A stretch of DNA of 64,000 nucleotides. It comes from Aeromonas aquatica. Its GTDB lineage: Bacteria > Pseudomonadota > Gammaproteobacteria > Enterobacterales > Aeromonadaceae. The stretch covers positions 1 through 64,000 of the forward strand of contig NZ_JRGL01000128.1 in NCBI RefSeq assembly GCF_000764655.1, in the 5' to 3' direction. The notes under the pieces are model-generated. The model saw only the letters and a list, made by a program, of their open reading frames with translations, was not told the origin of the DNA and ran no database searches. Position 1 is the stretch's first letter; each line of letters opens with the position of its first letter. The position numbers and the translations under genes were made by a program. This document shows, piece by piece, positions 16,439 to 27,198 of the stretch.

Positions 16439-18010
16439 ATGATTAGCCTGGATGATGTGGTAAGCCTGTCCCGATTGCAGTTCGGGGCCACGGCCATGTT
16501 TCACTTCCTGTTTGTGCCCCTCACCCTAGGGTTGTCCTGGATCCTGGTGATCGCCGAATCCGCCTACGTGATGACCGGCAAGGTGATCTACAAGGACATC
16601 ACCCGCTTCTGGGGCAAGTTGTTCGGTATCAACTTCGTGATGGGGGTGACCACGGGGATCACCCTGGAGTTTCAATTCGGCACCAACTGGGCCTACTACT
16701 CCCACTATGTCGGCGACATCTTCGGCGCCCCCCTGGCGGTGGAAGGACTGATGGCCTTCTTCCTCGAGTCCACCCTGGTGGGCCTGTTCTTCTTCGGCTG
16801 GGACAGGCTCTCCCGCGGTCAGCACCTGATGGTGACCATGCTGGTGGCACTCGGCTCCAACCTCTCCGCCCTCTGGATCCTGATCGCCAACGGCTGGATG
16901 CAGAACCCGGTCGGCGCCGAGTTCAATCCCATGACGATGCGCATGGAGCTGACCGACGTCACCGCCGTGCTGTTCAACCCGGTGGCCCAGGTCAAGTTCG
17001 TGCACACGGTGGCGGCGGGTTACGTGGCCGCGTCCCTGTTCGTGATGGGGGTGAGCAGCTGGTATCTGCTGCGCCGCATGGAGGTGCGCTTCGCCCTGCG
17101 CTCCTTCGCCATCGCCTCCGGCTTCGGTCTGGCCGCCATCCTCTCGGTCATAGTACTCGGGGACGAGTCCGGTTATCGCACCGGTGAGGTGCAGAAGGTC
17201 AAGCTCGCCGCCATCGAGGCGGAGTGGGAGACAGAGCCCGCCCCGGCGGCCTTCACCCTGTTCGGCTGGCCCGATCAAAGCGCCGAGACCACCCACGCGG
17301 CCGTCAAGATCCCCTATCTGATGGGTATCATCGCCACTCGCTCCCTGGATGAGGCGGTGACCGGCATCAAGGATCTCAAGGCCGAGCACGAGGTGCGCAT
17401 CCGCAGCGGCATGCTGGCCTATGGCGCCCTGGAGGCGCTGCGCCAGGACGGTGGCAACGACGCCGCCCGCGCCACCTTCGAGCAGCACCGCCAGGATCTC
17501 GGCTACGGCCTGCTGTTGACCCCTCATGCCAAAGACATTGCCAAAGCCGACGAGGCGGCCATCGCCCAGGCGGTGGCGGATTCAGTGCCCCTGGTGGCGC
17601 CGCTGTTCTGGAGTTTCAGGCTGATGGTGGGCATAGGGGTGGTGTTGCTGGTGCTCTTTGCCGCGGCCTTCCTGCAACTGTGCCGGGGTCGGCTGGTGCA
17701 ATCGCCGCGCCTGCTGAAAGTGCTGTTCTGGAGCATTCCGCTGCCCTGGGTCGCCATCGAGGCGGGCTGGTTCGTGGCCGAGTTTGGCCGCCAGCCCTGG
17801 ACCATCAGCGAGGTGTTGCCGGTGTCGGCCTCGGTCTCCTTGCTGCAGCCGGGCCAGATCTGGTTCAGCCTCATCTCCATCAGCCTCATCTACACCAGCT
17901 TGCTGGTGGTGGAGCTGTTCTTGTTGCGTCATGTGATCCGCAAAGGGCCGGCCAGCCTGCAGACGGGTCGTTATCAAGGTGAAGTCTTGGCAAGCGGGAG
18001 TGCGCTCTGA
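16439..18010 (+). CDS. cydA: Cytochrome bd ubiquinol oxidase subunit I
   Basis: 523 residues, close to E. coli CydA (522). Haem-ligand region [10 protein letters not shown] (His22), [10 protein letters not shown] (His near 189), the quinol-binding GDESGY loop region, and [12 protein letters not shown] near the C-terminal membrane segments are all conserved. It is an inner-membrane terminal oxidase oxidising quinol and reducing oxygen without proton pumping. Divergence from E. coli CydA in the first residues, and its place next to a MocR gene, suggest it may be a second bd oxidase rather than the main CydAB; this cannot be settled here. It overlaps cydB by one base. Confidence 0.93.
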   Translation: MISLDDVVSLSRLQFGATAMFHFLFVPLTLGLSWILVIAESAYVMTGKVIYKDITRFWGKLFGINFVMGVTTGITLEFQFGTNWAYYSHYVGDIFGAPLAVEGLMAFFLESTLVGLFFFGWDRLSRGQHLMVTMLVALGSNLSALWILIANGWMQNPVGAEFNPMTMRMELTDVTAVLFNPVAQVKFVHTVAAGYVAASLFVMGVSSWYLLRRMEVRFALRSFAIASGFGLAAILSVIVLGDESGYRTGEVQKVKLAAIEAEWETEPAPAAFTLFGWPDQSAETTHAAVKIPYLMGIIATRSLDEAVTGIKDLKAEHEVRIRSGMLAYGALEALRQDGGNDAARATFEQHRQDLGYGLLLTPHAKDIAKADEAAIAQAVADSVPLVAPLFWSFRLMVGIGVVLLVLFAAAFLQLCRGRLVQSPRLLKVLFWSIPLPWVAIEAGWFVAEFGRQPWTISEVLPVSASVSLLQPGQIWFSLISISLIYTSLLVVELFLLRHVIRKGPASLQTGRYQGEVLASGSAL

Positions 18011-19137
18011 TGGATTACGAAACCCTGAAAGTGATCTGGTGGGGGCTGGTGCTGTTCATGCTCATCGGCTTCGTGGTGATGGACGGCTTCGATCTGGGGG
18101 TGGGCCTGTTGCTGCCCATCGTCGGCAAGACAGATGAGGAGCGGCGGGTGCTGCTCAACAGCGTGGGCCCGGTGTGGGAGGGCAACCAGGTGTGGCTCAT
18201 CGCCGGTGCCGGCGCCCTGTTCGCCGCCTGGCCGCTGGTCTATGCCGCCGCCTTCTCGGCGCTCTACGTGCCCTTCATGTTCCTGCTGTTAGGCCTCTTC
18301 CTGCGCCCGGTCGGTTTTGACTATCGCAGCAAGCTGGAATCGGCCCAGTGGCGCCGCTGGTGGGACCGGGCCCTGGTGACGGGGGCCCTGCTGCCGACCC
18401 TGGTGTTCGGCGCGACGCTGGGCTTCCTGCTGCAAGGCTTGCCGTTTCGCTTCGACTCGCATTTGCGTATCCACTACGGCGCCTTCGAGTTCAACTGGCC
18501 GCTGCTGTTGACCTGCATGGGCACGGCGCTGGCCCTGCTGATGCTGCACGGCGCCAGCTTCCTGCAGTGCAAGACCCAGGGGGTGATCGCCGAGCGCTGC
18601 GCCCGCCAGAGCCTCTGGCTCGGCCCCCTGGCGAGCGGCCTGTTTGCCCTCGGCGGCGTCTGGCTCAGCCAGATGGAAGGCTACCGCGTGCAGGAGATCG
18701 GCGATCTCAATGGCGCCCTCACCCCGCTGATGAAGCAGGTGGCGCTGGCACCGGATGGCTGGTTCAGCAACTTCGCGGCGCAGCCCTGGCTCTGGTGCGT
18801 GCCGGCCCTGGGCCTGCTGCTGCCCATGGTGAGCAGCCTCGCCAGTGCCCGCGGCCTGCCGCGCCTGGCGATCATGGCCAGCGGCGGCGCCTGCGCCACC
18901 ATGATGCTGACCATCGCCATCGCCCTGTTCCCCTTTGTGCTGCCCTCGTCCCTGGATCCGTCGAGCAGCCTGACCCTGTGGGACGGCACCTCCAGCGAGG
19001 GCACCCTGCTGATCATGCTGGGGATAGTGGGGGTGCTGATGCCCATCAACATCGGTTACACCCTCTGGGTCTACCGGGTGGTGCGCGGCAAGGTCAGCAC
19101 GGATCAGGTTCGCCAGCACGGCCACAGCCTCTACTAA
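18010..19137 (+). CDS. cydB: Cytochrome bd ubiquinol oxidase subunit II
   Basis: 375 residues, near the usual 379. Typical features are MDGFDLGVG in the first helix region, [12 protein letters not shown], the aromatic [12 protein letters not shown] segment, and a C-terminal [15 protein letters not shown] helix. It forms the oxidase with CydA. The start codon shares a base with the cydA stop (TGATG), so translation is coupled. The cydX gene follows after 28 bp. Confidence 0.95.
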   Translation: MDYETLKVIWWGLVLFMLIGFVVMDGFDLGVGLLLPIVGKTDEERRVLLNSVGPVWEGNQVWLIAGAGALFAAWPLVYAAAFSALYVPFMFLLLGLFLRPVGFDYRSKLESAQWRRWWDRALVTGALLPTLVFGATLGFLLQGLPFRFDSHLRIHYGAFEFNWPLLLTCMGTALALLMLHGASFLQCKTQGVIAERCARQSLWLGPLASGLFALGGVWLSQMEGYRVQEIGDLNGALTPLMKQVALAPDGWFSNFAAQPWLWCVPALGLLLPMVSSLASARGLPRLAIMASGGACATMMLTIAIALFPFVLPSSLDPSSSLTLWDGTSSEGTLLIMLGIVGVLMPINIGYTLWVYRVVRGKVSTDQVRQHGHSLY

Positions 19138-19165
19138 CCGTCTTCTACTCAAGGGAGTTTCGACT

Positions 19166-19279
19166 ATGTGGTATTTCACCTGGATTCTGGGGCTGGGCTT
19201 TGCCCTGCTCTGCGGCCTGGTCAACCTGCTCTGGCTGGAGGCCCGCTGGGCCGCTGACGAGGATCTCAAGGAGTCTTGA
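19166..19279 (+). CDS. cydX: Cytochrome bd accessory subunit CydX
   Basis: A 37-residue single-membrane-segment protein beginning MWYFTWILGLGFALLCG and containing NLLWLEARW. E. coli CydX begins MWYFAWILG. AAGGGAG lies upstream of the ATG, and the gene is the third of the cyd operon. CydX stabilises the haem site of bd oxidase. It is short enough to be missed by ordinary gene calling. Confidence 0.9.
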   Translation: MWYFTWILGLGFALLCGLVNLLWLEARWAADEDLKES

Positions 19280-19299
19280 GCCCCGGACTCTGGAAATGC

Positions 19300-19328
19300 A
19301 AAAGGCCGACACTCAGTGTCGGCCTTTT
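19300..19328. terminator. Bidirectional terminator after cydX
   Basis: A perfect 13-bp stem (19300-19312 with 19316-19328) with a TCA loop and A/T runs on both sides lies between convergent cydX and the exporter gene. Confidence 0.85.
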
Positions 19329-19340
19329 CGTTTGAGGGGG

Positions 19341-20513
19341 TTAGACCGCCAGCGCCAATTTGGCCTCGCGCTTCTCGCTGATGTGGGTCAGGCCGTAGGC
19401 CAGCAGCACGATCAGCGCGCCTATCCAGGGAGTGTGCATCAGCCCGAGGTGCTCCACCACGAAGCCACCAACGACTGAACCCAAGGCGATGCCGACGTTG
19501 AAGGCGGCGATGTTGAGGCCGGAGGCCACGTCAACGGCGTTGGGGGTATGGATCTCCGCCTGTTTCACCACCAGCACCTGCAGCCCAGGCACGTTGCCAA
19601 AGGCGAAGGCACCCCACACCAGCACGGTCAGCACCGCCAGCACCGGGTGCGGTGCGGTGAAGGTGAGCATCAGCAAGATGAGCGCCAGCCCGGCAAACAT
19701 CAGCTTGAGGGCGGGCAGGGGGCCCATCTTGTCCGCCAGCTTGCCACCCCAGATGTTGCCGAACGCCACCGATACCCCGTACACCAGCAGGATCAGGCTC
19801 ACCGCGTTGGCGCCGAAGCCGCTCACCTGTTGCAAGATGGGGGCGAGGAAGGTAAACGCCGTGAAGGCGCCGCCGTACCCGAGCGCTGTCTTGGCATAGA
19901 CCAGCAGCAGCGGCTTCTTGGTCAGCACCAGCAGTTGTTCACGGATGCTGGAGGCGGCCCCCTTTGGCAGGTTGCTCGGGATCAGCAGCAGGCTGCCCAC
20001 CATGGCGATGAGGCCGAGCAGGCTGACCACCAGGAAGGTCTCGCGCCAGCCAAACTGTTGGCCAATCCAGGTGCCGAGCGGCACGCCGGTCACCAGGGCC
20101 ACGGTCAGGCCGCTGAACATGATGGCGATGGCGCTGGCCGCCTTCTCTTTGGCTACCAGACCGGTGGCGATGGTGCTGCCCACCGAGAAGAAGACCCCGT
20201 GGGCCAGACCGGTCAGCACCCGGGCGACGATCAGGCTCTCGTAGCCCGGAGCCTGCCAGGCCAGCAGGTTGCCGGCGGTGAACAGCGCCATCAACCCCAC
20301 CAGCAGCCACTTGCGCGGCAACTTGCCGGTGAGCGCGGTCAACAGCGGCGCACCTATGGCGACGCCGAGGGCGTAGAGGCTGACCAAGAGGCCCGCCGAG
20401 GGCAGGGAGACATGAAGTTGCTCGGCGATGGTGGGAATGAGCCCCACTATCACAAATTCGGTGGTGCCGATCGCAAAGGCACTCAGGGTGAGGGCAAATA
20501 ACGCCAGTGGCAT
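19341..20513 (-). CDS. MFS exporter, AraJ/YdhP-like
   Basis: 390 residues, 12 membrane segments. The opening LSAFAIGTTEFVIVGLIP is typical of the AraJ/YdhP/PbuE branch of DHA1 transporters, and GVPLGTWIGQQFGWR in TM5 is motif C-like. It is an inner-membrane, probably proton-coupled exporter of sugars, nucleosides or drugs; substrate unknown. AAGGAG precedes the ATG. It is monocistronic, with the bidirectional terminator at its 3' end. Confidence 0.88.
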   Translation of the reverse strand: MPLALFALTLSAFAIGTTEFVIVGLIPTIAEQLHVSLPSAGLLVSLYALGVAIGAPLLTALTGKLPRKWLLVGLMALFTAGNLLAWQAPGYESLIVARVLTGLAHGVFFSVGSTIATGLVAKEKAASAIAIMFSGLTVALVTGVPLGTWIGQQFGWRETFLVVSLLGLIAMVGSLLLIPSNLPKGAASSIREQLLVLTKKPLLLVYAKTALGYGGAFTAFTFLAPILQQVSGFGANAVSLILLVYGVSVAFGNIWGGKLADKMGPLPALKLMFAGLALILLMLTFTAPHPVLAVLTVLVWGAFAFGNVPGLQVLVVKQAEIHTPNAVDVASGLNIAAFNVGIALGSVVGGFVVEHLGLMHTPWIGALIVLLAYGLTHISEKREAKLALAV

Positions 20514-20682
20514 ACAAACTCCTTGGATAGGACTCCCGACGGGAGAATGGCGCCAGTATGCCGATGAGCTTTGTTGGCAAAAATGACGATGACATCAAAT
20601 TACTTTTGCTTAATCAGCAGCAATAACCGAGGGGAGGTGGGTGTTATCGGGCGGGGAAAGGGGGTTGGCAGCGCACCAAACC

Positions 20683-20712
20683 AAAAAAAGCGGGAGGCAC
20701 AGTGCCTCCCGC
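20683..20712 (-). terminator. Terminator after dkgB
   Basis: A nine-base GC-rich stem (20690-20698 with 20704-20712) has an ACAGT loop and is followed on the minus strand by seven T. It lies 39 bases after the dkgB stop. Confidence 0.85.
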
Positions 20713-20750
20713 TTTCACATATTTATGATGCAGTTAAATATTCTTATGGA

Positions 20751-21551
20751 TTAATCCCAGGCAGGTGAAAACTCCGGGTTGGCGCAGCGCTCGCCCCGCT
20801 CCAGAGTGGCAATTTGAGCCATCTCCTCGGCACTGAGTGTGATCTCGAGGGCACCCAGGTTGGCGGCCAGATTGGCGCGCTTGGTGGAGCTCGGGATCAC
20901 CGTCATGTCCTGCGCCAGCAGCCAGGCCAGCGACACCTGGGCCGCCGAGACGCCGTGGCGCGCGGCAATTTGTTGCATCAGGGGCTCGGCGAGCACCTTG
21001 CCGTAGGCCAGCGGCATATAGGCGGTGATGGCGATGCCCTGCTCGCGGCAGAACTCCACCACCTTGCGGTTTTGCAGCAAGGGGTGAATTTCCACCTGCT
21101 GGTGGGTGATGGCACCCGGTCCCAGGATGTCGATGGCTTCTTTAAGCTGAGCGACCGTGAAGTTGGATACCCCGATCTCCCGGGTCAGGCCCTGGGCCTT
21201 GGCTTCGGCCAGTTGCTCCAGATAGACCGCCATCGGCACCTCATCCTTGGGGGAGGGCCAGTGAATGAGGGCCAAGTCCAGGTAGTCAGTACGCAGCTTC
21301 TCGAGGCTCACCTTCAGGCTCGGTATCACCTTGCCCGGACCGAACTCGCTGGTCCACACCTTGGTAGTGAGATAGATATCCTGGCGGGGAACACCGCTCT
21401 CGCTCATCAGCAGGCCGACTTCGGCCTCGTTGTCATAGATCTGGGCGGTGTCGATATGGCGATAGCCGAGCTCGAGTCCCATGGTCAGCGAATCGCGCAG
21501 GGGTTGGTCTTTCAGGCGGAAGGTCCCCAGACCCATCTTTGGCATTTTCAT
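20751..21551 (-). CDS. dkgB: Aldo-keto reductase, 2,5-diketo-D-gluconate reductase B type
   Basis: 266 residues. The AKR signature GYRHIDTAQIYDNEAEVG carries the catalytic Asp and Tyr, TTKVW the Lys, and LIHWPSP the His. The C-terminal IPSSTKRANLAANL is the NADPH-binding segment. It is close to E. coli DkgB throughout. Several ATGs lie together; 21551 has GAGGAG at a seven-base spacing and fits the family start (21554 is possible). It reduces 2-keto aldehydes such as methylglyoxal with NADPH. In E. coli, dkgB adjoins yafC; here a yafC-like gene lies about 3 kb away. Confidence 0.92.
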   Translation of the reverse strand: MKMPKMGLGTFRLKDQPLRDSLTMGLELGYRHIDTAQIYDNEAEVGLLMSESGVPRQDIYLTTKVWTSEFGPGKVIPSLKVSLEKLRTDYLDLALIHWPSPKDEVPMAVYLEQLAEAKAQGLTREIGVSNFTVAQLKEAIDILGPGAITHQQVEIHPLLQNRKVVEFCREQGIAITAYMPLAYGKVLAEPLMQQIAARHGVSAAQVSLAWLLAQDMTVIPSSTKRANLAANLGALEITLSAEEMAQIATLERGERCANPEFSPAWD

Positions 21552-21663
21552 CATCAAACTCCTCATGTTCTGCATTTTTACGTTCTTGTTTATCGGGTTT
21601 ACCCATCAGTCAGTTCGCCGTCGGCGGCCGAACTGCTGGTGGGCAGCAAAGTGGTGCAGGCGG

Positions 21664-21954
21664 TCAGGCCAAGTGATAACGGCGAACCTGGCTGCTGGCA
21701 AACCAGCCCTGGGTGTCGGCCACGAAGGCAATGAAGTGGGGCTCTTGCTGGTGGGCGTCGAGGGCCCCCTCGCTCACCCACTCCTCGTGCAGCATCCAGG
21801 ATTGGGGGTTATCCAGGCTCTGGTGCAACTGATAGCGCAGGCAGCCAGCCTCCTGCAAGGTGGCCGCGATCAGTGAGTCCAAGACTGCGCGAAACTGGGC
21901 GGCAAATTCGGGTTTGGCGTCGAGCTGGGCAATCACTATGACGGGGGCGGACAT
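21664..21954 (-). CDS. ABM-domain putative quinol monooxygenase
   Basis: 96 residues, a single dimeric ferredoxin-like antibiotic biosynthesis monooxygenase domain: VIVIAQLDAKPE, EAGCLRYQLHQS, SWMLHEEWVSEGALDAHQ and PHFIAF. Relatives such as YgiN oxidise quinols. GAGGAG precedes the ATG. The gene may be co-transcribed with dkgB, about 110 bp downstream, but the spacing is loose. Confidence 0.85.
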   Translation of the reverse strand: MSAPVIVIAQLDAKPEFAAQFRAVLDSLIAATLQEAGCLRYQLHQSLDNPQSWMLHEEWVSEGALDAHQQEPHFIAFVADTQGWFASSQVRRYHLA

Positions 21955-22063
21955 CTGACTCTCCTCGAGACAACAAGAGCCAGTATGCCTGCGGCGGCGT
22001 GCGGATAAGAGGGGCGCTGTCGCAAAACACTATTGAGGTGAGCGCAGCAATGGGGGAGATATA

Positions 22064-22094
22064 AGAAAAAAGACACCGATTTAATACCGGTGTC
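22064..22094 (-). terminator. Terminator after HEPN gene
   Basis: A GACACCG/CGGTGTC stem (22072-22078 with 22088-22094) has a nine-base loop and is followed on the minus strand by a T run (22064-22071). It lies about 39 bases after the HEPN stop. Confidence 0.75.
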
Positions 22095-22132
22095 AGGTGA
22101 CAACTAAGTAAGAAAGTATTATGTGCACACGC

Positions 22133-22723
22133 TTAGCCTGATTTTTGATGTTGTCGTTCAAAAACGGAAGCATGATGTTGGTCAATCTTATCATTGACAT
22201 AGTTATCTGTCGCTTTAACGAGATCTTTGATAAAACGAATAACTTTTTCAAGTTCATCACGTTTAATCAGATGTGCTGATGGGATACCTGAGTTAATGGG
22301 CTTGGAGCGGTGAACTGCATCGCCACGCTTTTTAATCCATTGATTCAGAGTTGATCTTGCCTTATCTGGTTCATAGTTAGGCCATTTCCATCCTTCCGTG
22401 ACATCAAACCCAAGATAATCTTGAAATATCTTCTTTGTTTTATCTGAGCTAGGGGTATTAAATATTTTTAAATCGGTATGTAGTTTTTTTAAAATAAATT
22501 CACCGAGGTAGCTACCTTGCACGATGGCGAGTTTTTTGTGCATTTCTTCAACAAGACGATCCTCCACATATGTTTCCCAAGCCGTAAGAGCCATTACAAG
22601 ACTAGCTCGCTTTAATACCTCACTATTTGGTGGTGGAGGGTTCGCATTAATGCTATCGAAATGAGCTAGGAGTTCTTCGGCATCTTTTATTGAATATTCG
22701 AATCCTTGAATTGCTTTTGACAT
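22133..22723 (-). CDS. HEPN-domain protein (RiboL-PSP-HEPN-like)
   Basis: 196 residues, markedly AT-richer than all neighbours. RASLVMALTAWETYVEDRLVEE in the N-terminal helix and KKRGDAVHRSKP with an R-x4-H motif (RGDAVH, about residue 130-140) are the HEPN RNase signature. The plan fits RiboL-PSP-HEPN proteins, which are associated with RNA ends and defence. It stands alone, with its own terminator and no visible antitoxin or partner. Base composition suggests recent acquisition. RNase activity is inferred from the motif only. Confidence 0.75.
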   Translation of the reverse strand: MSKAIQGFEYSIKDAEELLAHFDSINANPPPPNSEVLKRASLVMALTAWETYVEDRLVEEMHKKLAIVQGSYLGEFILKKLHTDLKIFNTPSSDKTKKIFQDYLGFDVTEGWKWPNYEPDKARSTLNQWIKKRGDAVHRSKPINSGIPSAHLIKRDELEKVIRFIKDLVKATDNYVNDKIDQHHASVFERQHQKSG

Positions 22724-23005
22724 ATTATCTTCCTGATAAGATGGTTTGGTAGTTATGTATGATTATTCATCGTTGCCTTGGTTAATATATTACGGCTCAG
22801 TTTTTTAAGTTCATTGTAAAGAGAGATGAGCATTGTTCTATTAGTTTTTGTGCACTTATGCTAAGTGACTAGCATCCTATCGTGATGATGGTTGGATCAC
22901 AAATTGAAAATTCAATTAGCATTTTTCATAAATGGGAGATGTAGCATCTAATTTGGCGAATGGATAGAGACGGATATTACATTGTCCCTATCCACCTTGG
23001 TTCTA

Positions 23006-23371
23006 TCAGGCGCCGGCCGCCTCGGACCAGACCGCAAACTCATTGCCGCTGGGCTCGACGAAGTGGAAACGGCGGCCACCGGGGAAGTCGAACAGCGGGC
23101 GAATGATGGTGCCCCCATGCTGGAACACCTTGGCCTGGGTCGCGGCAATGTCGGCGCTGTAGAACACCAGCAGGGCGCCGCCCTGGGCGCTCTGACCGCA
23201 GAGATCCGCCCGGTAGAAGCCGCCATCGAGCCCTTCCCCCGCAAAGGCGCAGTAGTCGGGGCCGTAATCCACAAACTGCCAGCCGAAGGCGGCGGTAAAG
23301 AAGGTCTTGGTGGCCGCGATATTCCGGGCGGCAAACTCCACATAGTTCAGTTTTTCATGGGCCTTGGTCAT
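23006..23371 (-). CDS. VOC-family protein
   Basis: 121 residues, one glyoxalase-fold domain: LNYVEFAARNIAATKTFFTAAFGW, a central LLVFYSADI strand, and RFHFVEPSGNEFAVW with the usual C-terminal Glu. AGGAAG precedes the ATG. This subgroup is often annotated as lyase or bleomycin-resistance-like; the substrate is unknown. It is separate from the HEPN gene by an AT-rich gap of about 280 bp with no recognisable gene. Confidence 0.87.
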   Translation of the reverse strand: MTKAHEKLNYVEFAARNIAATKTFFTAAFGWQFVDYGPDYCAFAGEGLDGGFYRADLCGQSAQGGALLVFYSADIAATQAKVFQHGGTIIRPLFDFPGGRRFHFVEPSGNEFAVWSEAAGA

Positions 23372-23413
23372 ATGGCTTCCTGGCTTGTCGATTGATGTTC
23401 CATTACTGACACC

Positions 23414-23803
23414 TTACTGCTTGGGTTGCCAGCGCTTCTGGGTCCGCGGCGTGGAGTGGGGCAGTGCCTCCCATGGGGTCAACTTGAGCTGTCGGCGGCG
23501 AATCTGGAAGGCGATGGCCATCAGCAGGCCGACACCGATGGCAAAGAAACTGGTTTGGCGCAGGGCATACCCCAGGCTCACCTCATGCTCCCAGCCGAAG
23601 AACCACATCAGCAGACCCCAGATGATGCCCACCGGTAGCCCCATGGCGATCAGGTTGACCATAAAGCGCTCATAGTGGGGCGGTTTCAGTTGCCAGCCGA
23701 ATTTGCGAAGCAACTGGCACAGGGGCGGGTTGTAGTTGATCTCCTTCACGCCCTTGCTGGCCAGCTCTTGATGGGCGGCGTACAGGCGATGTTCAAATGA
23801 CAT
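23414..23803 (-). CDS. DUF6404-type small membrane protein
   Basis: 129 residues. The N-terminal MSFEHRLYAAHQELASKGV and YNPPLCQLLRKFGW, followed by two membrane segments (about residues 50-70 and 85-102), match the DUF6404 pattern I recall. The C-terminus is basic and cytoplasmic-looking. Function unknown. It is 42 bp upstream of the VOC gene in the same direction. Confidence 0.75.
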   Translation of the reverse strand: MSFEHRLYAAHQELASKGVKEINYNPPLCQLLRKFGWQLKPPHYERFMVNLIAMGLPVGIIWGLLMWFFGWEHEVSLGYALRQTSFFAIGVGLLMAIAFQIRRRQLKLTPWEALPHSTPRTQKRWQPKQ

Positions 23804-24041
23804 TGTGCTTCCTTCGTGTGACAGCAGGGCTGGTGATAAGACGCCTGCTCAACATCCTTATGTGGGCGCCGATTGTAGCCTGATTCTCGGTTGGGGTGTT
23901 TGCACAGGATCACATCGTCGGTGCGAGGGGAGGGCAGTGTCTGCGAGAAGGTCGGTGGCGGGGAGAGGGGGCATCCTGACGGCTGATCGCACGCCGGGGC
24001 TTCATTGCCCCAGCGTGCGGATGGCTTGGCTCAGCGCCCAG

Positions 24042-24389
24042 TCACAGGGCCCGGCCATCGTAGTGCTGCACCGGCACCGAATCCGGCTCAACCCCCTCCA
24101 GGCAGCGAATATTGATGGCGGCGATGTGGTTGCCCTTGGGATCGATACCTTCGCCATAGGGGTGCATGCCGCAGATCGGGCAGAAGCGGTGTTTGACCAC
24201 GTGCTTGTTGAAGGTGTAGGTGCTGGCCGCCGCATCCGGGGTCAGCAGGTGCAGCTTGTCGTGCGGCACGAACCAGAGCAGGGAGCCCTTGCGCTGGCAG
24301 ATGGAGCAGTTGCAGGCCATAGCCTGGGTCAGCTCCCCCTCGACTTCGAATGCCACTCTGCCACAGTGGCAGCTTCCCTTGTATTTCAT
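24042..24389 (-). CDS. GFA-family (glutathione-dependent formaldehyde-activating-like) zinc protein
   Basis: 115 residues. Zinc ligands are arranged as in the GFA/CENP-V fold: SCHCGRV near the N-terminus, CNCSICQRKG (about residues 26-33) and FCPICGMHPY (about 69-76). Function for most members is unproven. The ATG has GGAG upstream. It is a monocistronic gene in a run of small accessory genes. Confidence 0.88.
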   Translation of the reverse strand: MKYKGSCHCGRVAFEVEGELTQAMACNCSICQRKGSLLWFVPHDKLHLLTPDAAASTYTFNKHVVKHRFCPICGMHPYGEGIDPKGNHIAAINIRCLEGVEPDSVPVQHYDGRAL

Positions 24390-24645
24390 GACCGACTCCT
24401 TGATTGATGGAGCCCCGAGCAGGCGCCGACACTGCGGTCTGCTTGACCCAGGGCGCGCTGTCTCGGGGCGATAAGCGACCCGCCTCAGTATAGTCAGGCC
24501 CTATTTTGGAGGCCGGGAGCGGCAGGGGAACCTGTCTGCAAAGGGCTGTAGCAACGCCAGTAAAGGGCCGTGCGCCCTCATCCGTCTTGCCAACTAACCG
24601 GTATTACGCCTATAAAGGCCCATCTTTCTTGCCAGGATAACAACA

Positions 24646-25548
24646 ATGAAGACCCATTCCGATGAGCTGACCCTGTTCGTGGCCGTGGTGGAGGCGGGCA
24701 GCTTTCGCCAGGCGGCGGAGAACCTGGGGATGGACAATTCAGTGGTGAGCCGTGGCATCAAGCGGTTGGAGGAGAAGCTCGCTACCGTGTTGCTCAATCG
24801 TACCACCCGGCGGGTCAGTCTGACCGAGGAGGGGAGCTGGTTCTATCAGCGGGCGGTCAAGGTGCTGACCGAGATGAGCGAGGCGGAGAGCCACCTGCTG
24901 ATGCGCCGGGAGCAACCGGAGGGGATATTGCGGGTCGATGCCGCCACCCCCTTCATCCTGCATCGGCTGGTGCCCATCATCGGGGAGTTTCGCCGCCGCT
25001 ACCCGGCCATCGAGCTGCAGCTGCACAGCTCCGAGGGCTTCATCAACCTGATGGAGCGGCGGGTGGACATGGCCATTCGCATCGGCGAGCTGACGGATTC
25101 TTCCCTGCGCGCCCTGCCGCTCGGTCGCTCCAAGCTGCGGCTGCTGGCCTCTCCCGCGTACTTAAGCGAGCGCGGCACCCCGCGCCAGCCGGCGGATCTG
25201 CTGGAAGGGCACGAGCTGCTCGGCTTTTTGCACCCCGATCACCTCAACCACTGGCCGCTGCTGAGCGCGGAGCAGGGAGACCGTTTTGCCATCACCCCGA
25301 CCCTGAGGGCCAGCAGCGGCGAGACCCTGCGTCAGCTGGCGCTGGGGGGGCAGGGGATCGTCTGCCTGTCGGACTTCATGACCGGGGAGGACAGGGCGAG
25401 CGGGGCCCTGGTGGAGGTGCTGGCGCGCAGCAACAGCGGTGCCTCGCGGCCCATCAATGCGGTGTTCTACTCCGATGCCCAGCGCGACATCCGGCTGCGG
25501 GTCTGGCTCGACTTTATCAAGGAGCAGCTCGGCAACCATTCCCTGTAG
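24646..25548 (+). CDS. yafC: LysR-family regulator, YafC-like
   Basis: 300 residues. HTH segment ELTLFVAVVEAGSFRQAAE, then NRTTRRVSLTEEG, and an effector domain with SSEGFINLMERRVDMAIRIGELTDSSLRALPL. This is close to E. coli YafC along its length. No perfect ribosome site is visible, but ATG 24646 gives the family N-terminus. Targets unknown; in E. coli yafC neighbours dkgB, which here is about 3 kb to the left. Confidence 0.88.
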   Translation: MKTHSDELTLFVAVVEAGSFRQAAENLGMDNSVVSRGIKRLEEKLATVLLNRTTRRVSLTEEGSWFYQRAVKVLTEMSEAESHLLMRREQPEGILRVDAATPFILHRLVPIIGEFRRRYPAIELQLHSSEGFINLMERRVDMAIRIGELTDSSLRALPLGRSKLRLLASPAYLSERGTPRQPADLLEGHELLGFLHPDHLNHWPLLSAEQGDRFAITPTLRASSGETLRQLALGGQGIVCLSDFMTGEDRASGALVEVLARSNSGASRPINAVFYSDAQRDIRLRVWLDFIKEQLGNHSL

Positions 25549-25606
25549 GGGAAATAGCCGGCGTCTGTGTGCCCGCTCTGCACTGAAGCACAAGAGAGAA
25601 TAATAA

Positions 25607-25634
25607 AAGAGGCCGACATCGCTGTCGGCCTCTT
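25607..25634. terminator. Bidirectional terminator between yafC and glpK
   Basis: A perfect 12-bp stem (25607-25618 with 25623-25634) with a four-base loop, between convergent genes. Confidence 0.82.
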
Positions 25635-25666
25635 GGCATTTTCACCTGGGTGAAAGGATCTTGCTG

Positions 25667-27184
<1,518 letters not shown>

Positions 27185-27198
27185 TTAGGGGGCCACTC

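Noticed and set aside
22724-23005. AT-rich gap beside the HEPN gene as an antitoxin gene
   Set aside because: No frame with a ribosome site and reasonable length was found on either strand.
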